Shown here one piece after another: positions 1-8,339 of a stretch of 64,000 bases of DNA (position 1 is the first letter of the stretch; the number at the start of each line of letters is the position of its first letter). The DNA comes from [Collinsella] massiliensis (lineage in GTDB: Bacteria > Actinomycetota > Coriobacteriia > Coriobacteriales > Coriobacteriaceae): positions 1 through 64,000 of the forward strand of contig CAPI01000066.1 in NCBI GenBank assembly GCA_000333815.1, read 5' to 3'. The notes below the pieces were generated by a model that searched no databases, was not told where the DNA came from, and worked only from the letters and a program-made list of their open reading frames with translations. The position numbers and the translations under genes are program-made.

Positions 1-108
1 AGGCGCGGGGGCGGCGACGACGGGGGCGGCACCCGCGGGGGCGCCGACCTCCTCCATCTCCACGAGGTACTGGGTTCCGTCGATCGAGATCTTGAATTTA
101 CGCAGCAT
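1..108 (-). CDS. Biotin-carrier subunit of a decarboxylase, N-terminus only
   Basis: The N-terminal 36 residues are visible and the gene runs off the left edge. The start MLRKFKISIDGTQYLVEMEE followed by an Ala/Pro-rich linker is the usual beginning of the biotinyl carrier (gamma) subunit of sodium-pumping or soluble acyl-CoA decarboxylases such as methylmalonyl-CoA or glutaconyl-CoA decarboxylase. The biotinylated lysine motif would lie outside the window. The start codon overlaps the last codons of the upstream gene at 98-478, so the two are translationally coupled. Substrate cannot be told from this fragment. Confidence 0.7.
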   Translation of the reverse strand, partial: MLRKFKISIDGTQYLVEMEEVGAPAGAAPVVAAPAP

Positions 109-478
109 GTTCGCTTCCCATACCTTTCTGTTCCTTTTTCTTGTAGATGCGCTTCACGCTGAAGGTGCTCTTATCGAGCGCCCCCGCGCCGAGTGCCGTG
201 GCGATCACGGCGACGCGGCGATGCTCGGGGTTGGCGACGCTCACGCGCCTCACCACGAGCTTGCTGTGCTCATAGGCGCCTGCGGCGATGGCCGAGGCGA
301 TGATGCACGCGGGCATGTGCTCGGCGGGGTCGACGGGGAGGTATGCGGGAACCTCTTCCCATTCGTCCGCGGGGAGCCCGGGTGCGATTTCAGCGCGCGG
401 CGCGGTGCGTGTATCCGCCGCCGTACGCTTCCGCGACCTGCGCGAGAACCGTTCGCGCAGCCAGGAGCGAAATCCCAT
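98..478 (-). CDS. Small accessory subunit-like protein of the biotin-dependent decarboxylase locus
   Basis: This 126-residue protein has a basic N-terminus, an acidic middle (DEWEEVPAYLPVDPAEH) and a C-terminal half containing ACIIASAIAAGAYEHSKLVV and RRVAVIATALGAGAL. Small proteins with such Ala-rich segments are common next to acyl-CoA carboxylase/decarboxylase genes in anaerobes, where they are taken as delta- or epsilon-like subunits; that role here is inferred from context. There is no clear membrane anchor. I prefer the start at 478 over an upstream ATG at 505 because AAAGGA lies 6 bases before it. It overlaps the biotin-carrier gene by 11 bases. Confidence 0.55.
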   Translation of the reverse strand: MGFRSWLRERFSRRSRKRTAADTRTAPRAEIAPGLPADEWEEVPAYLPVDPAEHMPACIIASAIAAGAYEHSKLVVRRVSVANPEHRRVAVIATALGAGALDKSTFSVKRIYKKKEQKGMGSEHAA

Positions 479-743
479 GCGATGTCCTTTCCCACGCGTC
501 CGCAACGTTGCGTCTCTTGGCGCGTGTGCATATGAAGATATTGTATAGGCGTGGCCGCCGTTTGTGGAGGAGAAGTGAAAGAATGTGCCCGAGACCCCGG
601 CGCCGCGATCGACAACACCGAGACGGGCTGGTGGTTATCGGCGTGGACGAGCGGTGGGCATGCGCCGCGCATGACTAGCACCGCTGCCGAGCGGGCATAA
701 TCGAGCCGTACGCCTATTCGCACATCAACCGTAGGAGGCAATC

Positions 744-1106
744 ATGGCAGCGTTCTTCCAGGATTCCGAGAAGCATCTGATCATCGCGCCGTCGGCGGAC
801 GTTCCCGCGCCGAGCGGCTACACCGAGCTCGTGGCAGGCAGCACCGACGCCGCGCAGGAGAAGCACGTCCCCGATATCAAGATCGAGAGCGACGGCCGGC
901 TCATCCACGTGACCGTCGGCTCGACGGAGCACCCCATGCTCGAGGAGCACTACATCGAGTGGATCGTGCTCGAGGCCGAGGGCAGGCTCGAGATGCACGT
1001 CCTCAAGCCCGGCCAGTCGCCGACGACCTACTTCCCCGGCGGCGTGAAGTCCGGCACCGTGTACGCCTACTGCAACCTGCACGGGCTCTGGAAGGCCGAG
1101 TTCTAG
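744..1106 (+). CDS. Superoxide reductase (neelaredoxin/desulfoferrodoxin family)
   Basis: Reduces superoxide to peroxide without making oxygen, the usual anaerobe defence in the cytoplasm. The iron-site signature is complete in this 120-residue protein: EKHVP at about residues 38-42, EHPMLEEHYIEW at about 60-71 and CNLHGLW at about 111-117, giving the four histidines and the cysteine ligand. The N-terminal desulforedoxin-like region aligns by eye with that of desulfoferrodoxin but has none of the four cysteines, so only the catalytic centre II can bind iron. A strong AGGAGG sits just before the start. The gene stands alone between oppositely oriented and unrelated genes. Confidence 0.85.
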   Translation: MAAFFQDSEKHLIIAPSADVPAPSGYTELVAGSTDAAQEKHVPDIKIESDGRLIHVTVGSTEHPMLEEHYIEWIVLEAEGRLEMHVLKPGQSPTTYFPGGVKSGTVYAYCNLHGLWKAEF

Positions 1107-1251
1107 TTCCACCTAGTTCCACACACAGGGCGCGCGGGTGAGCCTGCGCGCCGAATCGCAACCGATGTGATGAGGGGTCGCCGCGCGTGACCCCTTTTCG
1201 CGTACAATCGAAACCATGCTGCTCGTTCGGGGCACGGGGGAGGGGGCGTGT

Positions 1252-3237
1252 ATGAAGATCGCGATCGCGCAGGTCGACATGCGTCTGGGGGACATCGACG
1301 CCATCTGCGGCCGCCTTGAGAGCCAGGCCGTCATCGCGCACGAGCAGGGCGCGCGCCTGCTCTGCGCCCCCGCCCCGCTCCTCACGGGCACGATGCCCGG
1401 CATGCTCATGGCGTCGCGCGGCTTCATGCACGATATGCTCTCCGGGCTCTCCGCGCTTTCCGAGCGCGTCGCCCTGCTCGACATCGCCCTGCTCGTGCCC
1501 GCGGTCGTGGAGTACCAGGGGACGGCGCTCTTCGAGACGTTCCTGCTCAGGAAGGGGCGCGTCGTGCCCATCCGCGCGCTCGCCGCCCTCCGGGGCGAGC
1601 GGGCGGGCGAGGATCTGTGGCAGCCGCCCGTGTTCGAGGTCGACGGCCTGCGCTGCGCGCCCGTGTTCGACTTCGAGCGCGATATCGACCTCGTGCCCAC
1701 CGGCTGCGACGTGGTCATCTACTTCCAGGCGGCGCCGTTCTGCGCCGCGCGCGCGGAGTCGGCCGCGGTCGCGTCGGTCGCCGACGGGCACTTCCGCCCG
1801 CAGGTCGCCCAGCGCAGCATGTGGCTCGCATGCGTCGCGCCGGTGGGCGGCTTCGACGAGACGGCCTTCACCGGGGGCTCGTTTTTCATGGACGATTGCG
1901 GGCGCGTCATCGCTGCGGCGCCGTGCTTCGAGGAGGCCCTCCTCGTGCAGGACGTGCAGCGCGGCATCACGGTGCCGTGCATCGAGGACCATCTGCTGCC
2001 CCACTTCGACCGCAGCGAATGGCTCTGGGAGGCGCTGCGCCTCTGGCTCGCCGATGCCGCCTGTGCGCGCGGCATCGGCGGGGCAGCGGTGGTGCTCGCG
2101 GGCGACCTGCCGAGCTCGCTCGCGGCGGCGCTCTGCGTGGACGCGTTCGGTTCCCGCAACGTCGTGGGCATCGTCATCGAGCGCGCCCGGGCGCTGACGC
2201 CGCAGGACGAGGAGGCCGAGCGCGAGCGGCTCGATCGGGCGCGCGCGGTCGCCTCGGGCCTGCGCATCCGCACCGTGGAGCGCGTGGAGCCGGCGTTCTC
2301 CGAGCTCTTGGACCGAGACGCCCCGCCCGCCGGCACCGATGGGGAGCGCGGCCGCACGGGCGCCTCCGCGCGCGCCGCCGATGCCTTCGAGCAGATGGTG
2401 CTCGCGGATGTCGCGGAGCGCGAGCAGGCGCTGCCGGTGCGCGCGCTGTGCAAGACCGACTACGCCCTCGCGCCCGACGCCTGCGCGGCGGGCCCCGTCG
2501 GGGCGGTTGCGCCGTTCGGTGACGTGTACCTCACGGCGCTCGAGTTCCTCGCGCGCTGGCGCAACGGCTCGGGCTCGACGCTGCCCGCGCCGCTCGCCAC
2601 GCTCCGCGCGGTTCGTGCCGCGCTTGCGGGCATCCTCGCGCGTGCGTCGCTTCCCGCGCGCATCGCACCGGAATTCGGCGCGCGTGCGGCAGAGCTCCTG
2701 CGGAGCCTGGGACCGGCGGAGGTCGACGGCGTGCTCGAGGCGCATATCGACCGCGCGCTGCCCTTCGACGAGATCCCGCTCGCTTCCCAGCGCCCCGATG
2801 CCGTCGCCGTGCTGCTCATGCTCGTCCGCCACGGCGAGGCGGCGCGCCGCGCGCTGCCGGGGTACCCGTCCGTCTCTGCGTGCTCGCTCGCGGAGCGCGC
2901 CTGGCCGGCATCACTTGCGTGGTCCGAGCTCGGGCTGCGCGGGGCGGAGCCGCAGACGCTCGAGGCGCTCGTGCGCGCCGAGCTCGAGCGGGCCGAGTCG
3001 CGCGGCGCCGAGATGGGCGAGCGCATGCGCGACGAACTCGTGGGCTTCGTGAGCAACCTGCTCGGCATCACGCCGGAGCAGCTCGAGGAGCTGGGCTCGG
3101 AGGAGGGCCGCGCCCGCCTGGGCGCGAATCTTCCGCAGGTCGAGGAACAGATCCAGCGCTCGCTGCAGCAGCTCTTCGAGCAAGGGGGCGGCAGGCTCGC
3201 CGGCTCCCACGGCATGCCCTTCTTCTCGCGCAACTAG
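1252..3237 (+). CDS. NadE-like protein (nitrilase + NAD-synthetase domains) with degenerate active sites
   Basis: The 661-residue protein has the architecture of glutamine-dependent NAD+ synthetase. An N-terminal nitrilase/glutaminase-like domain (about 1-250) opens with MKIAIAQVDMRLGDIDAI, and a C-terminal synthetase-like domain begins near 275. The residues that should do chemistry are missing. The FPE glutamate region reads CAPAPLLTG, the expected lysine segment reads RVVPIRALAAL, the ICEDLW cysteine segment reads APVFDFERDI, and the SGGxDS ATP loop reads LAGDLPSSLAAAL. The later CKTDYALAP and GDVYLTALEF motifs survive. I start at 1252 (MKIAIAQ), not at the ATG at 1216, because family homology begins there. 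It may be a pseudoenzyme or have a new role; a sequence-level function is not assignable. Confidence 0.7.
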   Translation: MKIAIAQVDMRLGDIDAICGRLESQAVIAHEQGARLLCAPAPLLTGTMPGMLMASRGFMHDMLSGLSALSERVALLDIALLVPAVVEYQGTALFETFLLRKGRVVPIRALAALRGERAGEDLWQPPVFEVDGLRCAPVFDFERDIDLVPTGCDVVIYFQAAPFCAARAESAAVASVADGHFRPQVAQRSMWLACVAPVGGFDETAFTGGSFFMDDCGRVIAAAPCFEEALLVQDVQRGITVPCIEDHLLPHFDRSEWLWEALRLWLADAACARGIGGAAVVLAGDLPSSLAAALCVDAFGSRNVVGIVIERARALTPQDEEAERERLDRARAVASGLRIRTVERVEPAFSELLDRDAPPAGTDGERGRTGASARAADAFEQMVLADVAEREQALPVRALCKTDYALAPDACAAGPVGAVAPFGDVYLTALEFLARWRNGSGSTLPAPLATLRAVRAALAGILARASLPARIAPEFGARAAELLRSLGPAEVDGVLEAHIDRALPFDEIPLASQRPDAVAVLLMLVRHGEAARRALPGYPSVSACSLAERAWPASLAWSELGLRGAEPQTLEALVRAELERAESRGAEMGERMRDELVGFVSNLLGITPEQLEELGSEEGRARLGANLPQVEEQIQRSLQQLFEQGGGRLAGSHGMPFFSRN

Positions 3238-3341
3238 GTGATTGTGCGGCGCGGCACTTCGGCTTGGTCGCCCTCGCGGCGTCCCGCGCGCCCGATTTTC
3301 TCAGGACGAGCTTTCTCGGCCGGCACGCCCTTCCGCTGTGC

Positions 3342-3360
3342 TATAGTAGAACAAATGTTC
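3342..3360 (+). promoter_or_regulatory. -10 element and LexA-type SOS box upstream of ruvCAB
   Basis: TATAGT at 3342-3347 is followed directly by GAACAAATGTTC at 3349-3360. This fits the Gram-positive LexA operator pattern GAAC-N4-GTTC with an AT-rich centre, and lies 25 bases before the ruvC start. LexA repression of ruvCAB is well established in other bacteria; here it is inferred from the site alone. Confidence 0.7.
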
Positions 3361-3384
3361 GTGAGCACGTGAGAGGGGGCGCGC

Positions 3385-3909
3385 ATGGTCGTCTTGGGCA
3401 TCGACCCGGGTCTGGCGAATACCGGCTGGGGCATCATCGAGGAGCGGCGGGGCGCGTGCCGCTGCCGCGCGTACGGGTGCATCCATACGGCGAGCGATGC
3501 CGACCTCGCGTCGCGCCTGAGGCGCATCGTGGACGAGCTCACCATGGTGGTCGACCGCTATCAACCCCATGCCGCCGCCGTCGAGGGCATCTATTTCGGC
3601 GCGAACGTGCGCTCCGCCATACCCACCGCGCACGCCCGCGGCGCGGCGCTCGTGGCGTGCTCGCTCGCCGGCGTCGAGGTGGGGGAGTACACCCCCATGC
3701 AGATCAAGCAGGCCGTCGTGGGCACGGGCGCCGCGGATAAGCACCAGGTCACGTATATGGTGCGGAACCTGCTGCACCTCGATCACGATCCCAAGCCGGA
3801 CCACGCCGCGGACGCGCTCGCGTGCGCCATCTGCCACGCCAACCTTTGGCGCACCGCGGCGGCGACGAACGGCGCCTACATCAAGGAGAAGGGAAACCCC
3901 TACGCATGA
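3385..3909 (+). CDS. ruvC: Holliday junction endonuclease RuvC
   Basis: Cuts Holliday junctions as a dimer working with RuvAB during recombinational repair. The 174 residues match the family length, and the acidic catalytic set is present: Asp7 in GIDPG, Glu near 67 in AAVEGIYFG, and two Asp in DHAADALA near 139-142. GAGAGGGGG lies 5 bases before the ATG. It is the first gene of the ruvCAB operon: its stop overlaps the ruvA start (ATGA). An SOS box sits just upstream. Confidence 0.96.
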   Translation: MVVLGIDPGLANTGWGIIEERRGACRCRAYGCIHTASDADLASRLRRIVDELTMVVDRYQPHAAAVEGIYFGANVRSAIPTAHARGAALVACSLAGVEVGEYTPMQIKQAVVGTGAADKHQVTYMVRNLLHLDHDPKPDHAADALACAICHANLWRTAAATNGAYIKEKGNPYA

Positions 3910-4523
3910 TCGCTCAGCTTAGAGGAACGCTCGTCGAGGCGACGCCCTCCGTCGCGGTGCTTGACGTATCGGGCATCGGCTTCGAGGTGGGCATCTCCGG
4001 CATGACCGCGGCCTCCCTGCCGCCGCTCGGCGAGGAGGCGCGCCTCTTCACCCGGATGCGCGTGGGCAACGACGCCGTGGCGCTCTTCGGCTTCGCCACG
4101 CCCGAGGAGCGCACCATGTTCGACCGGCTCGTCGCCGTGTCGGGCGTGGGGCCGCGCCTCGCGCTGGCCGTGCTGTCGAAGTACACCGTCTCGCAGGTGT
4201 ACGCCATCGTCATGGCCGAGGACCTCGCCGGCATGTCGGCCGTCTCGGGCGTGGGGAAGAAGACCGCCCAGCGCCTTGTGCTCGAGCTCAAGGGCTCCCT
4301 TGCGAACGACCGCGAGCTCGCGGGCGCGCCCGCGCCGGCGGTCGGGCGCATCCCCGTCGCCCGCGCCGCGACGAGTCCGCTTGAGGATGCCCGCGTCGCG
4401 CTCCTTTCCATGGGCTTCACGCCGCAGGAGACGGAGCTCGCACTCGACGGGTATGATGATGACGGCATGCGGGTGGAGGACCTGCTTGCCGCCGCGTTGA
4501 AGCGACTGGGGATGGATGCATGA
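3906..4523 (+). CDS. ruvA: Holliday junction branch-migration protein RuvA
   Basis: Binds four-way junctions and loads the RuvB motor. The 205-residue protein shows the N-terminal OB fold ([23 protein letters not shown]), two helix-hairpin-helix motifs ([15 protein letters not shown] near 77-91 and [20 protein letters not shown] near 112-131), and a C-terminal domain III ([22 protein letters not shown]) that contacts RuvB. Its ATG overlaps the ruvC stop by four bases and its own stop overlaps the ruvB start, so the three genes are translationally coupled. Confidence 0.96.
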   Translation: MIAQLRGTLVEATPSVAVLDVSGIGFEVGISGMTAASLPPLGEEARLFTRMRVGNDAVALFGFATPEERTMFDRLVAVSGVGPRLALAVLSKYTVSQVYAIVMAEDLAGMSAVSGVGKKTAQRLVLELKGSLANDRELAGAPAPAVGRIPVARAATSPLEDARVALLSMGFTPQETELALDGYDDDGMRVEDLLAAALKRLGMDA

Positions 4524-5602
4524 TGTGGGAAGCGGACGCAAGCCAAGACCTATGGGAGGACGTGCCGCGCCGGGGCGGCGGGGCCGCCGCGGGCTCGTCG
4601 CATGGCGACCGCTTCGTGACGGGCAACCTCACCTCGGATGACCTCGACGTCGAGCGGAGCCTGCGCCCGCAGCGCCTCGACGACTACTGCGGCCAGGAGC
4701 ACATCAAGCAGAGCCTGCGCATCCTCATCGAGGCCGCGCAGAGCCGCGGCGAGACGCTCGACCACGTGATCTTCTCGGGTCCTCCCGGCCTGGGCAAGAC
4801 CACGCTCGCGACCGTCGTCGCCAACGAGCTCGGCGCGCAGATCAAGACCACCTCGGGCCCGGCCATCGAGCGCACGGGCGACCTCGCGGCGATCCTCACC
4901 AACCTCCAGCCCGGCGACGTGCTGTTCATCGACGAGATCCATCGCCTCAACCGTTCCGTCGAGGAGGTCCTCTATCCCGCGATGGAGGACTTCGCCCTCG
5001 ACATCGTGATCGGCAAGGGTCCTGCGGCGCGCTCCATCCGCCTCGAGATCCCGCACTTCACGCTCGTGGGCGCCACGACGCGCTCGGGCATGCTCACCGG
5101 CCCCTTGCGCGACCGCTTCGGCATCTCGTTCAGGCTCGACTACTATTCCGTCGAGGACCTCGCGCAGATCGTGCTCAGGTCCGCGGCGATCCTGGGGGTC
5201 TCGGTGGACTACGACTCCGCCGCCGAGATCGCCTCGCGCTCGCGCGGGACGCCGCGCCTGGCGAACCGCCTGCTCAAGCGCGTGCGCGATTACGCGCAGG
5301 TGCGCGGCGGCGGGTCGGTCGACGTGGACATCGCGCGCGAGGCGCTCGAGTTCTTCGAGATCGACGAGCTCGGCCTCGACTGGATGGACATCCGCATCTT
5401 GGAGACGCTCGCGCGCACCTTCCATGGCCGCGCCGTCGGGCTCAGTACGCTCGCGAGCGCGGTGGGCGAGGATCCCTCGACGCTCGAGGACGTCTACGAG
5501 CCGTACCTGCTGCAGCGCGGGCTCATGGTGCGCACGCCGCAGGGCCGCATGGCGACGCTCGCCGCCTTCGAGCACCTGGGCATGCAGCCGCCGCGCGCAT
5601 AG
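4520..5602 (+). CDS. ruvB: Holliday junction ATP-dependent helicase RuvB
   Basis: AAA+ motor that drives branch migration with RuvA. The 360-residue protein contains [11 protein letters not shown] (Walker A, about 89-99), DEIHRLN (Walker B), [17 protein letters not shown] (sensor I and arginine finger region) and the C-terminal winged helix ending near RTPQGRMA. Two adjacent ATG codons (4520 and 4523) are possible; both overlap the ruvA stop. The N-terminus ([19 protein letters not shown]) is longer than in many homologues, and the conserved domain starts near [12 protein letters not shown]. Confidence 0.96.
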   Translation: MMWEADASQDLWEDVPRRGGGAAAGSSHGDRFVTGNLTSDDLDVERSLRPQRLDDYCGQEHIKQSLRILIEAAQSRGETLDHVIFSGPPGLGKTTLATVVANELGAQIKTTSGPAIERTGDLAAILTNLQPGDVLFIDEIHRLNRSVEEVLYPAMEDFALDIVIGKGPAARSIRLEIPHFTLVGATTRSGMLTGPLRDRFGISFRLDYYSVEDLAQIVLRSAAILGVSVDYDSAAEIASRSRGTPRLANRLLKRVRDYAQVRGGGSVDVDIAREALEFFEIDELGLDWMDIRILETLARTFHGRAVGLSTLASAVGEDPSTLEDVYEPYLLQRGLMVRTPQGRMATLAAFEHLGMQPPRA

Positions 5603-5623
5603 GCTCGGCCGCGCCTTGATATG

Positions 5624-5654
5624 AAAAAAGCGCCCAGCCATGCGGCCGGGCGCT
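5624..5654 (-). terminator. Rho-independent terminator of the cold-shock gene
   Basis: On the minus strand, AGCGCCC and GGGCGCT pair around a 12-base loop and are followed by six T. It starts 27 bases downstream of the csp stop codon. It may also stop readthrough from ruvB. Confidence 0.8.
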
Positions 5655-5680
5655 CGCGGGCAAACGAGGTACGCTCGTGC

Positions 5681-5911
5681 TTACCCGATCTTGCGGACGT
5701 TGATCGCCTGCGTCTCGCCGGGCTTCTTGCCCGGGCCCATCTCGTACTCGACGCGATCGCCCTCGTCGAGGGACTTGTAGCCGTCCATCTGGATGGCGCT
5801 GAAGTGCACGAACACGTCGGATTTCGAGGCGTTCTCGGGCGCGTCATCGGGGGCGATGAAGCCGTAGCCCTTCTCGCGGAAGAACGATTTCTTGACCGTA
5901 CCGGTTGCCAT
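5681..5911 (-). CDS. Cold-shock (CspA-type) RNA-binding protein
   Basis: This 76-residue single CSD protein acts as an RNA chaperone. RNP1 appears as KGYGFI and RNP2 as DVFVHFSAI. The loop between them ([14 protein letters not shown]) is slightly longer than in E. coli CspA, a form common in actinobacteria. AGGAAGG lies 6 bases before the ATG. The gene is monocistronic with its own terminator, facing ruvB. Confidence 0.93.
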   Translation of the reverse strand: MATGTVKKSFFREKGYGFIAPDDAPENASKSDVFVHFSAIQMDGYKSLDEGDRVEYEMGPGKKPGETQAINVRKIG

Positions 5912-6124
5912 ACTGTACCTTCCTCATCTACGCTCCGGCGGAGCGGGTAGCGTGCCCGCGGGCGCGGACACTGGTGAAAGATGATACCCCGACGCGTGCG
6001 CGTTCGTGCCATAAAATATGCATGCATTCGAATCCCTTGCAGAGCGCTACACTGATGCCATGACACGAAGGCTCCGCCGCGCGCGGGGACGGCACCTGCG
6101 GGTGCTTCGGGGTAAGGAGGGCAT

Positions 6125-7753
6125 ATGGCCTGCACCACCATCTTGATCGGCAAGAGCGCGAGCTACGACGGGTCGACGATCGTCGCGCGCAACGAGGATT
6201 CCCCCAACGGCCAGTTCGAGCCCAAGCGCCTCACGGTCGTGCACCCCGAGGACCAGCCGCGCACCTACACCTCCACGGCGTCGCATCTCACCATCGAGCT
6301 CCCGGACGACCCCATGCGCTACACGGCGGTTCCCGACGCCATCCCCGGCCACGGCCCCTGGGCGGAGGCAGGTTTCAATGAGCGCAACGTCGGCATGAGC
6401 GCGACCGAGACCATCACCTCGAACCCGCGCGTGCTCGGCGCGGACCCGCTCGTCACCTACCGCCCCGCCGAGGGCGTCGAGGGCGAGCCCGGCTACGTGG
6501 CCGAGCAGCCCGGCGGCATCGGCGAGGAGGACATGGTCACGCTCGTGCTGCCCTACATCACGAGCGCGCGCGACGGCGTGCGCCGCCTGGGAGCGCTCCT
6601 GGAGCGCTACGGCACCTACGAGATGAACGGCGTCGCGTTCTCGGACGTCGACGAGATCTGGTGGCTCGAGACGATCGGCGGGCACCACTGGATCGCGAAG
6701 CGCGTGCCGGACGATGCGTATGTGACCATGCCGAACCAGCTCGGGATCGATTACTTCGACCTCGCGGACGCCGAGGGGGACCAGGTCGAGCACATGGCGA
6801 GCGCCGATCTGCGCTCCTGGATGCACGCGCACCATCTTGACCTCACGCTCCTCAAGCTCGACGCCTTCGACGAGCTCTACGACGACCTCGTCGATGCGGA
6901 TGGGGGCGAAGCGGGGGACGGGGCCGACCAGGACCTGCTCGACCTGCTCGAGGATGTGCGCGCGGGCGTGCTCGCCGGCGACATCTTCAACCCGCGCGAG
7001 GCGTTTGGGAGCCACACCGACACCGACCACGTGTACAACACGCCGCGCGCCTGGTACATGCAGCGCTGCCTGAACCCGGGCGACGGCTGGGACGGCCCGG
7101 CCGCGGCGTTCACGCCCGAGTCCGATGACATCCCGTGGGCGCGCGTCCCCGAGCGCAAGCTCACCATCGAGGACGTGAAGGACGTGCTCTCCGCCCACTA
7201 CCAGGGCACGCCGTTCGACCCCTACGGCTACAAGGGCACCCCGGCCTCGCGCGGCCTGTACCGGCCCATCGGCATCAACCGCAACGGCCAGCTCGCCGTG
7301 CTGCAGCTGCGCCCTTACGCGCCCGAGGGCTGGCGCGCCGTGCAGTGGATGGCGTTCGGCTCGAACCCCTTCAACGCGCTCGTGCCTCTCTACGCGAACG
7401 TCGACGCGCTGCCGGAGTACCTGGGCAACACGACCGCCCGCGTGACGAGCGAGAGCTTCTACTGGGCGAACCGCCTCATCGCCGCCCTCGCCGACGCGCG
7501 CTTCCACGAGAACGCGGCGGCGGTCCAGGGCTACCAGGAGAAGATGGCGGCGGCGGGGCACGCGATGCTCTACCGGACGGATGCCGAGGCGGCGGCGCTT
7601 CCGGAAGGGGAGGTGCGCCCGTGCCTCGCCCGCGCGAACGACGCGCTCGCCGTCAAGCTCAAGCAGGCCACCGAGGATCTGCTCGCCAAGGTGCTCTACA
7701 CCATGAGCTGCGCCATGCGCAACGGCTTCGCGATGTCCGACAACGAGCGCTGA
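6125..7753 (+). CDS. C69 family dipeptidase (PepD-like)
   Basis: The 542-residue protein begins MACTTILIGKSASYDGSTIV: the cysteine after Met-Ala is the expected N-terminal nucleophile of peptidase family C69, which cleaves broad-range dipeptides. Further family landmarks are IVARNEDSPNG, GFNERNVGMSATETI and IWWLETIGGHHWIAKRVPDD. No signal peptide is visible, so it is probably cytosolic. AAGGAGG lies 5 bases before the ATG. It is followed directly by a hairpin terminator and is probably a single-gene unit. Confidence 0.9.
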   Translation: MACTTILIGKSASYDGSTIVARNEDSPNGQFEPKRLTVVHPEDQPRTYTSTASHLTIELPDDPMRYTAVPDAIPGHGPWAEAGFNERNVGMSATETITSNPRVLGADPLVTYRPAEGVEGEPGYVAEQPGGIGEEDMVTLVLPYITSARDGVRRLGALLERYGTYEMNGVAFSDVDEIWWLETIGGHHWIAKRVPDDAYVTMPNQLGIDYFDLADAEGDQVEHMASADLRSWMHAHHLDLTLLKLDAFDELYDDLVDADGGEAGDGADQDLLDLLEDVRAGVLAGDIFNPREAFGSHTDTDHVYNTPRAWYMQRCLNPGDGWDGPAAAFTPESDDIPWARVPERKLTIEDVKDVLSAHYQGTPFDPYGYKGTPASRGLYRPIGINRNGQLAVLQLRPYAPEGWRAVQWMAFGSNPFNALVPLYANVDALPEYLGNTTARVTSESFYWANRLIAALADARFHENAAAVQGYQEKMAAAGHAMLYRTDAEAAALPEGEVRPCLARANDALAVKLKQATEDLLAKVLYTMSCAMRNGFAMSDNER

Positions 7754-7786
7754 GTGATAAAACCCAGACAGGCTGGTTTTTATCAT
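7754..7786 (+). terminator. Bidirectional-type hairpin terminator after the dipeptidase
   Basis: TGATAAAACCCAG and CTGGTTTTTATCA pair around a short loop directly after the stop codon. The outer A-run and T-run arms make it potentially active on both strands. The same outer arms recur in the hairpin at 31080-31114. Confidence 0.7.
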
Positions 7787-7868
7787 CTCGTGTGGGTGAA
7801 TCGGGGTACAAGAGGGGCATGTCGGCCGATGATGGGAAGGCCGGCTTCATGCGGATTAGGGAGGCATC

Positions 7869-8330
7869 ATGGCCACATCGTTTGAAGACCTCATGAACAA
7901 CATGGTCAACGTGAGCTTGGGAGCCGCCGCGATGGCGGCCGACAAGGGCAAGGAGTTCCTGGACGATCTCACCGCGCGCGGCGCCCAGGTGCGCGCCGAT
8001 GCGGCCGACACCGATTTCGGCCGCTCGATGGCGGACGCGTTCGAGCGCGCGGGCGGCACGTTCCACGACGTCACCGAGCGCATGAGCGCCCAGGGCGCGA
8101 CCGTCGCCGAGCGCATCTTGGACGAGCTCATCCTCGCGCGCGTGCGCCCGCTCTCGGCGACCGAGCGCGCGGCCTTCATCGCGCACGTCGAGGAGCTCGT
8201 GGCGAACGCGCCCGACGCCGCCGTCGAGGTGCCGGTCGAGTCGGTCGAGGTCGAGACCGAGGAGGTCGAGGTCGAGGAGACCGTGGACGACGCTTCCGAG
8301 GACGCCTCAGAAGACGCCCCCGCCCAGTAA
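7869..8330 (+). CDS. Phasin-like acidic helical protein
   Basis: This 153-residue protein has a helical N-terminal half (FEDLMNNMVNVSLGAAAMAA then KGKEFLDDLTARGAQV) and a Glu/Val-rich acidic tail with repeated VEVE and EDASED stretches. The N-terminal pattern of hydrophobic helix, then KxKEFLDDLxARG, resembles the short phasin/PhaI-type regulators that often precede UbiB-family kinases in Gram-positive anaerobes. That link is by context and pattern, not a confirmed family hit. The UbiB-family gene begins 9 bases downstream, so they very probably form an operon. GGGAGG precedes the start. Confidence 0.55.
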   Translation: MATSFEDLMNNMVNVSLGAAAMAADKGKEFLDDLTARGAQVRADAADTDFGRSMADAFERAGGTFHDVTERMSAQGATVAERILDELILARVRPLSATERAAFIAHVEELVANAPDAAVEVPVESVEVETEEVEVEETVDDASEDASEDAPAQ

Positions 8331-8339
8331 CGGTGCCCT

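Noticed and set aside
1003-2832. 609-residue minus-strand ORF opposite the NadE-like gene
   Set aside because: Arg/His/Ala-rich antisense shadow caused by high GC; the plus-strand frame has clear homology.
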